Source of the DNA: Chloranthus sessilifolius
Taxonomy: Eukaryota; Streptophyta; Magnoliopsida; Chloranthales; Chloranthaceae
Length of the DNA: 64,000 nucleotides
NCBI GenBank assembly: GCA_021018995.1
Contig: CM037586.1
Span: 154,368,060-154,432,059, forward strand
Direction: 5' to 3'
In this document: one piece after another, positions 1-9,989 of the stretch
How positions within the stretch are numbered: the first letter of the stretch is position 1
How the letters are laid out: every line of letters starts with the position of its first letter
Notes under the pieces: model-generated
What the model was told of the DNA's origin: nothing
The model's input: only the letters and a program-made list of their open reading frames with translations
The model's database searches: none
Position numbers and translations under genes: made by a program

Positions 1-189
1 ATTACGTTATTTTTTTATTTAGTAGCTTTTAATCAGAGGTATTCAATTTTGATGTAATTAACGGGGAATCGACTGCGATACCCGGAAGTGTAAGGTCCGC
101 CATTTTAATAAAACCCTCTCCTAGCGAGGGGAAATTTGTTATGATTGATTTGTGTTAGATTTATATCCTACGCAAATTTGTTGTTTACA
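1..189 (+). repeat. 5' LTR of the Tat element, last 189 bp
   Basis: This stretch is nearly identical to 15082-15270 (6 mismatches, no indels) and ends in TTTACA just before the primer-binding site. Most of the 5' LTR lies left of the window. Confidence 0.93.
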
Positions 190-195
190 AATTTC

Positions 196-213
196 TGGCA
201 TGCCTGGTGGGAC
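196..213 (+). promoter_or_regulatory. Primer-binding site of the Tat element
   Basis: TGGCATGCCTGGTGGGACC begins seven bases after the LTR end. A 'TCTGG...GGTGGGACC' pattern is usual behind LTRs of Tat-lineage elements, where a tRNA 3' end primes minus-strand synthesis. I have not matched it to a particular tRNA. Confidence 0.65.
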
Positions 214-470
214 CAACTTCTCCTCTCATCTTTAAACTACTTAATAAAACAAATTCTCTGAAATAAAATGTGGGTTAATAAACTATTAAGCTTTGGTTAT
301 TCCATGATTTTTCATTTTAATAGGTTGGTTCTTCCATGCAGATATTCACCGAATTTACTCCAAACAATTCAATGGCATTTGGAAAGAATGTTGGTCACTC
401 CTCTTCATCGAGGTGATGATGCGCTTGACCTCAGACTGAGGAAGCCATACTCTGCCGATCAACCCGTCTT
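214..470 (+). other. Untranslated leader of the Tat element
   Basis: This is AT-rich non-coding sequence between the PBS and the first gag reading frame. No array, hairpin or coding signal stands out. Confidence 0.6.
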
Positions 471-1990
471 ATGGCACGAGCCAATCTGGAGGAGAAATAC
501 GCTCAACAAGAAGAACTAGATTCTCCCAAGTCCTTCACCAGTACTGACAACCCACTTTATGGGGATTCAGACTCTATCTTTTCCGAAGATGAATTCCCTG
601 AGGTCCGATCACAATCAACGTCGGTGAGTCCACCAGGAACTTCGAGGTCTAATCAGTCATATGCGATGAATTCCCCGCAATCACCTGAGATAGCCAACCT
701 GACTAAATCACATGTCCGGATTATTTCTTCATCACCCATCACCCCTCGTTCCTCGAGCTCCCTTAAATCCAATCTCGATGGATCATCCGTCGGATTAGTG
801 ACTTCAGACATCCCTACGGTACTTCCAGTGATGATTTTGACAACAGAAGAAAGTGTCAACATCCTTGAACAGCTAGAACAGATGCGTCAAACAATCGCAG
901 CTCGTGATGCACAGATAGCTGCGCTGATCGAGAGAGAATAATCGAAAAAAGACTGAAGAAAATATATCCCTCAACAAAGTACAGAGCCTAATTTCCGAGA
1001 AACTTAAAGGTTATCGAAAAGTGTCGGATAGCTCCCAGACATCGCAAGCCATATCCGCCAGAAATTGATGAAGTCTCGTTTCTACCTGAGTACAGACAAC
1101 CAAAGTTCTCCCAGTATAGCGGCAGTGGTGCCCCACTTGAGCATTTGGCCCACTTCCTCTCAGCTTATGGTGACACTTCAAAAAGCGACGCTTTGCTTTT
1201 GCGACAATTTGTGCAGACTCTTAAGGGAGCTGCATTCACATGGTACACGAAACTTCCACTCGAGTCAATATCGACCTAGAAAGAAATGGCAGAGGCATTC
1301 CTGAAGAGATTCTTTAGTACTCAGAGATCCGTAGGGGTCGCTGAGTTATCACAATTGAAGCAACGACCAAATGAAAGGGTCGTCGATTACATTACGCGGT
1401 GGAGAAACCTTAGCATCCATTGCAAGCACAAGTTTGAAGAAGAGACAAACGCAAGCGTCTGGTTGGTATGAGACAAGAATTAGTAGTCCCTTACTATGGA
1501 CATTCCATGAGTTTCGAAGATCTCGCTACACGAACTTCAGAACTAGAAAGTTTCATCGGCTTAAACTCAAGGGGAAATCGAAAGGATTCTCCCAGAGGAA
1601 CAGAACGAAGGACAGAAACATCTACATCTTAACCGGCGACAATAGCAATCGGTACCAGAGATCGTAATCAATTCACTGTAACCAAGAGAATAGAAGAATC
1701 TGGAAACAATCGATCAAACAAAGCAGGTGGAGTCAATAGTAGTTTTGCACCACCTCAGAGATCAAGCTGGTCTAAGGGCCAATCTCTGAAAGAAAGGAAA
1801 GATAAAAAGTATTCATTTAAAAATGAAGACGTCGAGGGCATCTTCGATGACGTCATTGTGATAGATTATCACTACCGAGAATCCACGGACACGAAGAGCA
1901 AAATAAAACAGATGATCCACTATACTGTAAATATCATCGTGTGTTAGGACACACGTTGAAAGATTGTTTCATATTTAAAGATAAGGTCTA
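471..1990 (+). pseudogene. gag: Tat gag (capsid-like) relic
   Basis: The first ~155 residues are Ser/Pro-rich and end in a short coiled-coil-like stretch (LEQLEQMRQTIAARD). They are followed by a Retrotrans_gag-type region around 1090-1470, recognisable by a Phe-Thr-Trp-Tyr core, an FLKRFF motif and VVDYITRWRNLS. A Cys/His knuckle-like remnant (CKYHRVLGHTLKDC) sits near 1930-1970. In the family this protein packages the element RNA. The reading frame is broken in several places. Confidence 0.75.
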
Positions 1991-3790
1991 GAGTCTTCTT
2001 GATTTTGGAGACATTACTTTTACTCCAGAATCTCCTAAACAAGACAATGATAGCATTGCCACGACAAATATGATCACCTTCGGGGGTTTTCCACCAGTTC
2101 CTATCCTTGAAAAAAATCCGAACTCTGCACTTCCGGAGCTTCATGAGTTCATTCCAAACTACAAGGACTCTGATTTGTCGTTATTTGAGGATGAAGTAGG
2201 CCCTGCCCACTATATTAGCCGACGCAGGCAGAGAGAATGGAAATAGAGGGATACTGCCCGAAATAAGAAAGTACTGATAGAAAGTGAAGCAACTTGTTTC
2301 TTGAAAGAACTGATGCAGAAAAATGGCTTACCCGATTATCAACATCTTGTTACTGGAGGCACATCAGGATGGATTGACGATGATACCCGAGAATGGAGGA
2401 AAACACCACCACCACCTCGTCCGTTAGGTTCAGTCCCTTTACAAGATGCACCGACACCTCGTCCGTCAGGTATAATTCCTTTGCAAGATGATCCATGGGA
2501 AAAGGCGCTAGTATACAATAGGCGGCAAGCACAAATACAACAAGCAGGAATCAAAGACTTATGGAAAAAGAAAACTTCTCTCCCAGAATGGAACTGGGGT
2601 TGCTCAAGGTAAGCGACGCAAGTTTAATTAGCAAGAGTCATATGGCAGAGTCGCCTGATTCTGAGGAAGGGAGTTGGCATGTGATTCCCAAGAAGAAGAG
2701 AACGCCCAAAGTCGAAGTTCTATTAGAAACATCTGCAAATTTAAAGAAATCTGTGGAGAAGGTAAAAAGAGAAATAAAAAAGACTCCTTCGAATTATACT
2801 ACACTCCAAATGCTGAAGGATCGTAGAGAATGGGAGAAAGGAAAGAAGATTCAACCGGAACCTATGAAATCGTCGAAGAAAGTACAGAAGATGAAACTTG
2901 AACCGATGATAATTTCCTTTTCATCGTCATCATCCGAAGTAGAAATGGAAGAATTACTGCCGCTCACGTTGCGAGATTACATACCTCTCGAATGTTCTAA
3001 AACGTTCAGGAACCAACAAGAACCAGACGTTGTTGATAGCGATGACAAAGCCCAATAGAAGGAATCAAAATGTCAGATCGATATTAACAAGAGTCAGATT
3101 AAAGATATTCGCATGAAGGATGTCATTAACTGCTCATCTTCACTGGATGCTTCTGAAGGCAACTTGTCTGATAATGAAGGTTGGCATAAAGTGGTTATTC
3201 CACGAGAAAAAGAGCAAGTTGAATCTAATAATGTTGCTTCTTGCAACATGACTCAGATTGAAGAGGTAGATGCTATAGAGCAACGTATCGATCGCCCAGT
3301 TATATCTTATCGACGTAAACCAAAGAATCATCTTGTTTAGTCTACAGAAATTGTATCACCACCCAAGGGTGCAGAAGGTGCCGATAGGACAATTAAGCAA
3401 GGAGAAACATCGTTATTCGATAAAAACTCCAAGAATACTGATAAAGGCAAAGAAAAATAAAATCCTGATGTAAATTATGATGTACTCTCTCATTTAAAGA
3501 AAGTGCCTGCTTTGCTTTCGGTGTATGATGCGCTTTGTTTATCTAGTAGTTTAAGGAAAACGCTGATAAAAACTCTCTCTAACCTGGACAAGTCCATCGA
3601 GGAAGTTTGTCGGGTAGAGACTAGCTTGGAAGACTTAATCTGTACGATCACATTTTCTGATGATGATCTCGAAACCAAACTTAAGTCACACAATAGACCC
3701 CTCTTTATATCGGGTCTACTTGAAGACGTTCGCCTTGCGAGACTTATGATAGATGGAAATCTAGAATTTATTACCACTATATGTGTTACA
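1991..3790 (+). pseudogene. Tat spacer between gag and protease, charged region
   Basis: Long stretches rich in Lys, Glu and Ser (about 2560-3060 and 3110-3340) follow a Pro-rich patch near 2400-2500. The patch holds a short internal repeat based on PRPLGSVPLQD / PRPSGIIPLQD. Tat elements commonly have such a poorly conserved stretch between gag knuckle and protease. No enzyme domain is seen. It is broken. Confidence 0.55.
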
Positions 3791-3799
3791 TAAAGTGGG

Positions 3800-4060
3800 A
3801 CGAACAGTTAAAGACCTTTCACCCAGTACCCTCATGATTTAAGGTTTCAATCAAAATAAACAAGGAACTTTAGGATCTATTCACTTACGATTAGATATCG
3901 AAGAACTTTCCTCTAAGATCCAGTTCCATGTGATCGATGCTAATACATTATATAATGCGTTGTTGGGAAGACCCTGGTTACATCAATGTGGAGTTGTTCC
4001 ATCCACACTCCATCAATGTTTTAAATATTTTCATAATGGCGAGCAAAAACGGGTAGCAGC
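3800..4060 (+). pseudogene. Tat aspartic protease relic (C-terminal part)
   Basis: The segment IDANTLYNALLGRPWLHQC, with the following PSTLHQC, is the typical end of the retropepsin domain in Tat-lineage elements. In the family this enzyme cleaves the Gag-Pol precursor. The N-terminal part is poorly preserved. Confidence 0.7.
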
Positions 4061-4529
4061 TGATCCACAACCCTTCCTCCCAGATGAAGCTCATTTTGCA
4101 GATGCAAAATTATATGAAATATCTACTTCATCTATACACACTAGTGACTTCGAGTTTTTAGATGAGTACTCACCATTATCAGAGTCCTCGCCACCTAGAC
4201 AAAACTCACAGGAGGCAAGTTCTAAAACTCCTGTTAAGGAAACTATCCCTTTTAAAAGAAATCGATCTAAAAAGAAACTTGTTTCCTTTAAAACCCCGAA
4301 GGAAACCTATATACCCTTCATCTCAGCTCCTTATTCCCAACCTCAGAGAAAAATCATTCTTAATAAGAAAATAATCCCTCCAAAAGCCAACTCTCGTATC
4401 AAAATTGTTAAAAACTTATCCTAAAACTTGAAACCTAGTTCCCCTCTACTGGACTCTTTCACCAAACCACTCACCCAAGTTGATTCGGTACCCATCCAGT
4501 CAGATTATAAGGATTCGAAAGAACCTCTT

Positions 4530-4660
4530 CAATTTACACGATACACTAAAAAGGCTGCGAATATGATGAAAAAAATGGGATATGATCTCTCGAAAGGAGG
4601 AGGTCTAAAAGATGGAATAGGAATGGTTGCACCTTTCGATGCGATACCATCTCGTGCATA
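4530..4660 (+). pseudogene. G-patch-like segment of Tat pol
   Basis: MMKKMGYDLSKGGGLKDGIG resembles the glycine-spaced G-patch motif, a nucleic-acid-binding segment often found between protease and RT in Tat elements. The stretch is short and the assignment rests on that motif and its position. Confidence 0.55.
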
Positions 4661-4756
4661 GAAACGGGCAGCCTATAACGATGGATATTTACATCCATTA
4701 AAAGGTGGTCTTGGGCATAGGCCTACAGTGATTCCCACAAATATCTTGGATCCTAT

Positions 4757-5896
4757 ATGATCTCTATCCCAGCCTCGGAAGAGCCTATTCCCGCTCCTCA
4801 TCAGTTTGAAGAAGGAATACAAACCACCGTTGACGACCTACAAGAGGTCAACTTGGGAACTCTTGAAGATCCTCAGATTACTTATGTGAGTGCCGCACTC
4901 TTTGCAGAGGAATTAACAACTTATACCGATTTTTTAAAGAAGAATCCAGATGTGTTTGCATGGACATATCATGATATGCCAGGGTTAGATGTCAAAATTG
5001 CCGCTCACAAATTAGCTGTCAATCCTGATATCAAACCCGTTAAACAAGCTCAAAGGCGACTTCATCCAGATATAACCATAAAGGTAGAAGCAGAAATCGA
5101 CAAGTTAGTCAATGCCAACTTTATCCGTGAAGGCAAATATCCAACATGGGTTGCTAACGTAGTCCCGGTCAAGAAGAATGGTCAAATTAGGGTATGTGTT
5201 TATTTCAGAGATCTCAATGCAGCATGTCCCAAGGATGAATTCCCCTTGCCTATTTCAGAACTCTTGATTGATTCCATTGTCGGTTGTGAAGCCATGTCCT
5301 TCATGGATGGATACTCTAGATATAACCAAATACGAATGGCACCTGGAGATGAAGAACTAACAGCTTTCCGAACCCCAAGGGGAATCTTTTGCTATAAAGT
5401 CATGCCATTTGGACTAAAAAATGTTGGAGCTACTTATCAACGTGCAATGACGAAGATATTTAAGGAATTGCTACACAAAACAGTCAAATGCTACGTAGAT
5501 GACCTCGTAGTAAAATCAAAGAGTAGAGGTGATCGCTTGGCCCACCTATATCAAGTATTTTGTAAACTCCAAAAGTACAACTTGAAAATGAATCCACTAA
5601 AATGTGCTTTCGGAGTCACTTCAGGGAAGTTTATCGGATTTGTTGTTCAACATGGAGGTATACAAGTTGATCCAGCGAAAACCAAGGCCATCATAGAGAT
5701 GCCACCTCCAAAGAACATTCGCGAATTAAAAGGACTACGGGGAAGACTTGCGTATATCCGACGCTTCATATCAAATCTTTCAGGACGATGCCAACCATTC
5801 TCTCGTCTGATGAAGAAAGGAGTCCCATTCGAATGGAATGAAGATTGTCAAAGGGCTTTTGATAGTTTGAAAGAATATTGCATCCGCCAGTCTTGA
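4757..5896 (+). pseudogene. pol: Tat reverse transcriptase region
   Basis: This is the best-preserved stretch of the element, open for 379 codons. It shows RT blocks in order: a proline-rich entry (KPVKQAQRRLHPD), RVCVYFRDLNAACPKDEFPLP (split here: DLNAACPKDEFPLP), the MPFGLKN block, and YVDDLVVKS with the catalytic Tyr-Val-Asp-Asp at 5492-5503 (residues ~246-249). The Ala-Cys-Pro-Lys-Asp spelling is typical of the Tat lineage. In the element it copies genomic RNA into cDNA. Overall pol is broken. Confidence 0.9.
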
Positions 5897-6290
5897 CTGC
5901 TCCAATTAAAGGGAAACATTTAATCCTATATATAGCAGTCATGGATAACTCGCTTGGGGCTTTGTTAGCTCAGGAGAATGAAGACGGTAAGGAAAACGCC
6001 CTATATTACCTCAGTCGAACACTTATAGGGGCCGAAGGAAATTACTCATTCATCGAAAAGAATTGCTTAGCTCTTGTCTTGGCCTCGCAAAAGCTACGAC
6101 ATTATTTGCTAGATCATCCAATCCGCTTGATAAGTAGAGCGGATCCGTTGAAATTTCTCATGACAAAACCAATTTTGTCAGGGAGACTTGCTAAATGGTC
6201 TTTACTCTTGTCAGAGTTTGACATAACTTTTGTACATCAGAAAGTTGTAAAAGGCAAGCCCTAGCCGATTTTCTAGCCGCTCATTCGATT
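5878..6290 (+). pseudogene. pol: Tat RNase H domain
   Basis: The segment contains LGALLAQE, YYLSRTL and EKNCLALVLASQKLRHYL, the usual RNase H / connection signature of Ty3 elements, which degrades the RNA strand during reverse transcription. It directly follows the RT and is followed by a second RNase H. Confidence 0.85.
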
Positions 6291-6359
6291 CCGGGGAATT
6301 TACCGTTATCCGAAGACCTACCAGATGAAGAAGTATATTATGCTGAAATAACACAAAGA

Positions 6360-6750
6360 TGAAAATTATATTTTGATGGAGCTTCGCAAGCGGCAGGAGC
6401 ATGCGCTGGAATTGTATTTGTTACTTCAAGTAATGGGTTGCTTCCATATTCCTTCACATTAATAGAATCCCTATCTAATAATGCTGCCGAATATGAGGCA
6501 AGAATTAGCCTTAGACATGGCCATTTTTACACCCTTGATGTATTTGGGGATTCTCAGCTCGTCATAAGACAGTTAGAAGGATCTTACGCAGTTAGAAAAA
6601 CAGAATTAATACCATATCATCAGAAGATTCAAGAACTCCTTCCACAGTTCGAGAATATACGGATTATGCATATCCCGCGAAGTCAAAATAATCAAGCTAA
6701 TGCTCTCGCAAAACTTGCAGCATCTCTGGCTTGTAAAAATGATGAAGTTG
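6360..6750 (+). pseudogene. pol: Tat second (archaeal-type) RNase H
   Basis: The segment starts at LYFDGASQAAGACAGIVF and continues with LSNNAAEYEA, DVFGDSQLVIRQ and IPRSQNNQANALAKLA. These are the D-E-D-D blocks of the plant/archaeal RNase HI type. An extra RNase H between the ordinary one and integrase is a hallmark of the Tat lineage and is the strongest lineage evidence here. Confidence 0.88.
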
Positions 6751-6879
6751 TCGAAATAAGAGTCGCAGGGAAAAGGGTCTTACCTTCCATCATGAGGAGA
6801 TGCCAAATCGAACAGGCAAATTCGGTCAATATTATATTTGCTTTTGAAGTTGAGAAACTAGATTGGAGGCAAGAACTTA

Positions 6880-8071
6880 TAGAATATCTTCAACATGGAA
6901 GACTACCTTACGAGGCACGCCATAAAGCTGAAATTCGTCGAAGGGCGAGTCGATTTGTATACTTCAATGATACTCTATATAAGAGATCGTTCGATAATAT
7001 CCTATTAAGATGTCTTTCAATTGAACAAGCTCAACAAGCCATGCAAGAAGTACATGCCGGTATTTGTGGAGCACATCAATCAGGCCCTAAGCTACATACC
7101 CGATTGAAACATTTAGGATACTATTGGTCGATTATGGTGAATGATTGTATAGATTTTGCTAAAAGATGTCGGGTTTGCCAGATCCACGCTGATTTCATTC
7201 ACCGTCCACCAGAACCCTTACACCCTACGGTCACGTCATGGCCTTTTGGAGAATGGGGTATGGACATCATAGGTCCAATACACCCCCCATCATCTGCTGG
7301 ACATGAGTTTATATTAGCTGCAACCGATTATTTTTCGAAATGGGCAGAAGCAGTAGCACTCAAAGAGGTTAAAGCCAACACAGTTGCAGACTTCATACGT
7401 ACACATATCATTTACCGGTACGAGATTCCTTCTTGTATCGTTAATGATAACGGCACAGCATTCAAGAATAAAGTGATAAACAAGTTTTGCGCTAAGTATC
7501 AAATAAAACACTGGTGCTCTACGATATACAACCCATCTGCAAATGGCTTGGCGGAAGCTTTTAACAAAACATTGGTCAAATTATTGAAAAAGACGGTTGC
7601 TAAAATAAACGTGACTGGCATGAAAGATTGCAGGAAGCTTTATGGGCTTATAGAACGACTCATCGTACTCCTACATAGGCCACTCCATATGCATTAGTAT
7701 TTGGAGGTGAAACATTATTACCCTTAGAGGTCCAGATTCCTTCTTTAAGAGTAGCATTAAGTCACAATCTCACCAAAGAGAAAAATGCCGCACACATGTT
7801 CTTAGAACTTGAAGCCTTGGATGAGCGTAGGCTCAAAGCCCAGTAAAGCTTGGAGGCATACCGTGCTCGCGTGTCAAATTCATTAAAAAAAAACGTGAAG
7901 CGTCGATCCTTTAAAAAAGGGGACTTGGTCCTTACTATTCGTCGCCCTATGATTGCTACTCGGAAAACTCCAGGAAAATTTGAGCCTAAATGGGAAGGAC
8001 CTTTTGTAATAGAAACTGTCTATTCAAATGATGCTTATATATTGGTTGATGCTTATCTCCTACTCGCATGA
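6880..8071 (+). pseudogene. pol: Tat integrase region
   Basis: A HHCC-type zinc region (HAGICGAHQSG ... CRVCQIHAD) is followed by the catalytic core: GMDIIGP with its Asp near 7263, VNDNGTAFKNK near 7440-7460 and a Glu in GLAEAFNKT near 7553. A C-terminal basic part with GKFEPKWEGPFVI lies near 7970-8010. This enzyme inserts the cDNA into chromosomes. No chromodomain follows. It is broken. Confidence 0.85.
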
Positions 8072-8126
8072 GGATAAACTGCGTAAGGAATGAAACAATA
8101 AAAGTTGACTTCTTCAAAATTTGAGT

Positions 8127-8127
8127 A

Positions 8128-8154
<27 letters not shown>
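8127..8154. repeat. (TA)n microsatellite
   Basis: About 14 TA dinucleotides lie just after the integrase region of the Tat element. Confidence 0.9.
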
Positions 8155-8163
<9 letters not shown>

Positions 8164-8251
8164 TAATTATTCAAAGAATCGGAAAATGTATAACCAATAT
8201 GAAATTCAACCAATCGAAAGAATTCATGAAATAAACATGAATCTTATTTAT

Positions 8252-9343
8252 CAGATCTGCCCGGGTAGCCAAAGTAGATCTTTCGGATTTAATTTTGACC
8301 ACCCGATCTACATCGAGATCGATGGTCAATATAAAATCAACCTCATAATTTTTGTTGATTTTTAGAAAATATTTTTAAAGACATCATGATCTCTGTAAAC
8401 GTCCCAAAATCAGTCAGATTTGCCCGGGTAGCCAAAGTAGACCTTTCGGATTTAATTTTGACCACCCGATCTACATCGAGATCGATGGTCAATATAAAAT
8501 CAACCTCATAATTTTTGTTGATTTTTAGAAAATATTTTTATGGACATTTCGATCTCTGTAAACACCCTGAAATCAGTCAGATCTGCCCGGGTAGCCAAAG
8601 TAGATCTTTCGGATTTAATCTTGACCATCCGATATGTATTGAGAACGATGGTCAATATAAAATCAACTTTATAAATTTTGTTGATATTTAGGAAATATTT
8701 TTAAGGACGTTTTGATCTCTGTAAACGTTCCAAAATCAGTCAGATCTGCCCGAGTAGCCAAAGTAGATCTTTCGGATTTAATTTCGACCACCCGATCTAC
8801 ATCGAGATCGATAGTCAATATAAAATCAACCTCATAATTTTTGTTGATTTTTAGAAAATAATTTTAGGGACGTTTCGATCATTGTAAACAACTTGAAATT
8901 AGTCAGATCTGCCCAGGTAGCCAAAGTAGATCTTTCGGATTTAATTTTGACCATCCGATCTGCATTGAGATCGATGGTCAATATAAAATCAACCTTATAA
9001 TTTTTGTTGATTTTTAGAAAATATTTTTAAGGACGTTTTAATCTCTGTAAACGTCCCAAAATCAGTCAGATCTGCCCGGGTAGTCAAAGTAGATCGTTCG
9101 AATTTAATTTCGACCACCCGATCTACATTGAGATCGATGGCCAGTATAAAATCAGCCTCATAATTTTTGTGATTTTTAGAAAATATTTTTAGGGACGTTT
9201 CGATCTCTGTAAACAACCTGAAATCAGTCATATCTGCCCGGGTAGCCAAAGTAGATCTTTAGGATTTAATTTCGACTGCCCAATCTACATTGAGATCAAT
9301 GGTCAATAGAGAATCAATTTTATAATTGTTGTTATCGATTTTT
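8252..9343 (+). repeat. 163-bp tandem array (7 copies) in the Tat 3' UTR
   Basis: The motif CAGATCTGCCCGGGTAGCC recurs at 8252, 8415, 8578, 8741, 8904, 9067 and 9229, a spacing of 163 bp with one interval of 162. The last unit is incomplete. Units share CACCCGATCTACATCGAG and a conserved end (TCTCTGTAAACG). Tat/Ogre-type elements are known to carry variable tandem repeats between integrase and 3' LTR. Confidence 0.95.
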
Positions 9344-9829
9344 TAAGGCTCATAAATTTTAACCGGATCGTCTAAGAGATTTAGGAGATTCATTTTAGTA
9401 GTTGGAGAGCGTTCTCGTAAGAATCGCAAATCCAATTTAGGAGATTCATCTTGATAATCGGAGAGCGTCCTCGTAAGAATCGCAAATCTTATAACCATAA
9501 ATCAGTATACAGTATTCCCGTAGGAATTACAGTTCGATTAATCTCGAAATAAAAAAATTCATCTCCTGAAAAATCTCTCAGATTGAAATAAGATCATCCG
9601 ATAGACCGAATTTTTTTTCAAAAATTCAATGATCAAATCTCTGTAGAGAATAGGATCACTAGTTAGATTTCAATGAATCGAATCTCCGTAGAGAATACGA
9701 TCATTAATTAGTAATAAAACTCTCATAAGAAATAAAATTTATATCGATTTTTATCAATTTTTTTTACTATGATTTTCGTTTTTTTTTTAAAATTTAAAAA
9801 TAATAATAATAAAAAATCGAGGAGGCACT
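9344..9829 (+). other. Tat 3' UTR and polypurine tract
   Basis: This non-coding stretch holds a doubled ~65-bp motif (GGAGAGCG...CTCGTAAGAATCGC near 9403-9430 and 9461-9487) and ends in TCGAGGAGGCACT. That purine-rich end just before TGTTGAG is the likely plus-strand primer site, though it is not a long pure purine run. Confidence 0.55.
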
Positions 9830-9989
9830 TGTTGAGTTGAAAATTTTAGAATTGGGAACTTTTTCTTCTTCCACTTAGCCTTAAAAATCAGATAGAATAA
9901 ATTAATAGAAGGAATTAGGAAAAAAGACTATTTATAGTTTTTTTTAAAAAAAATCCTATTCTAAATAGGATTTAAAGTCCTAAGCTATG

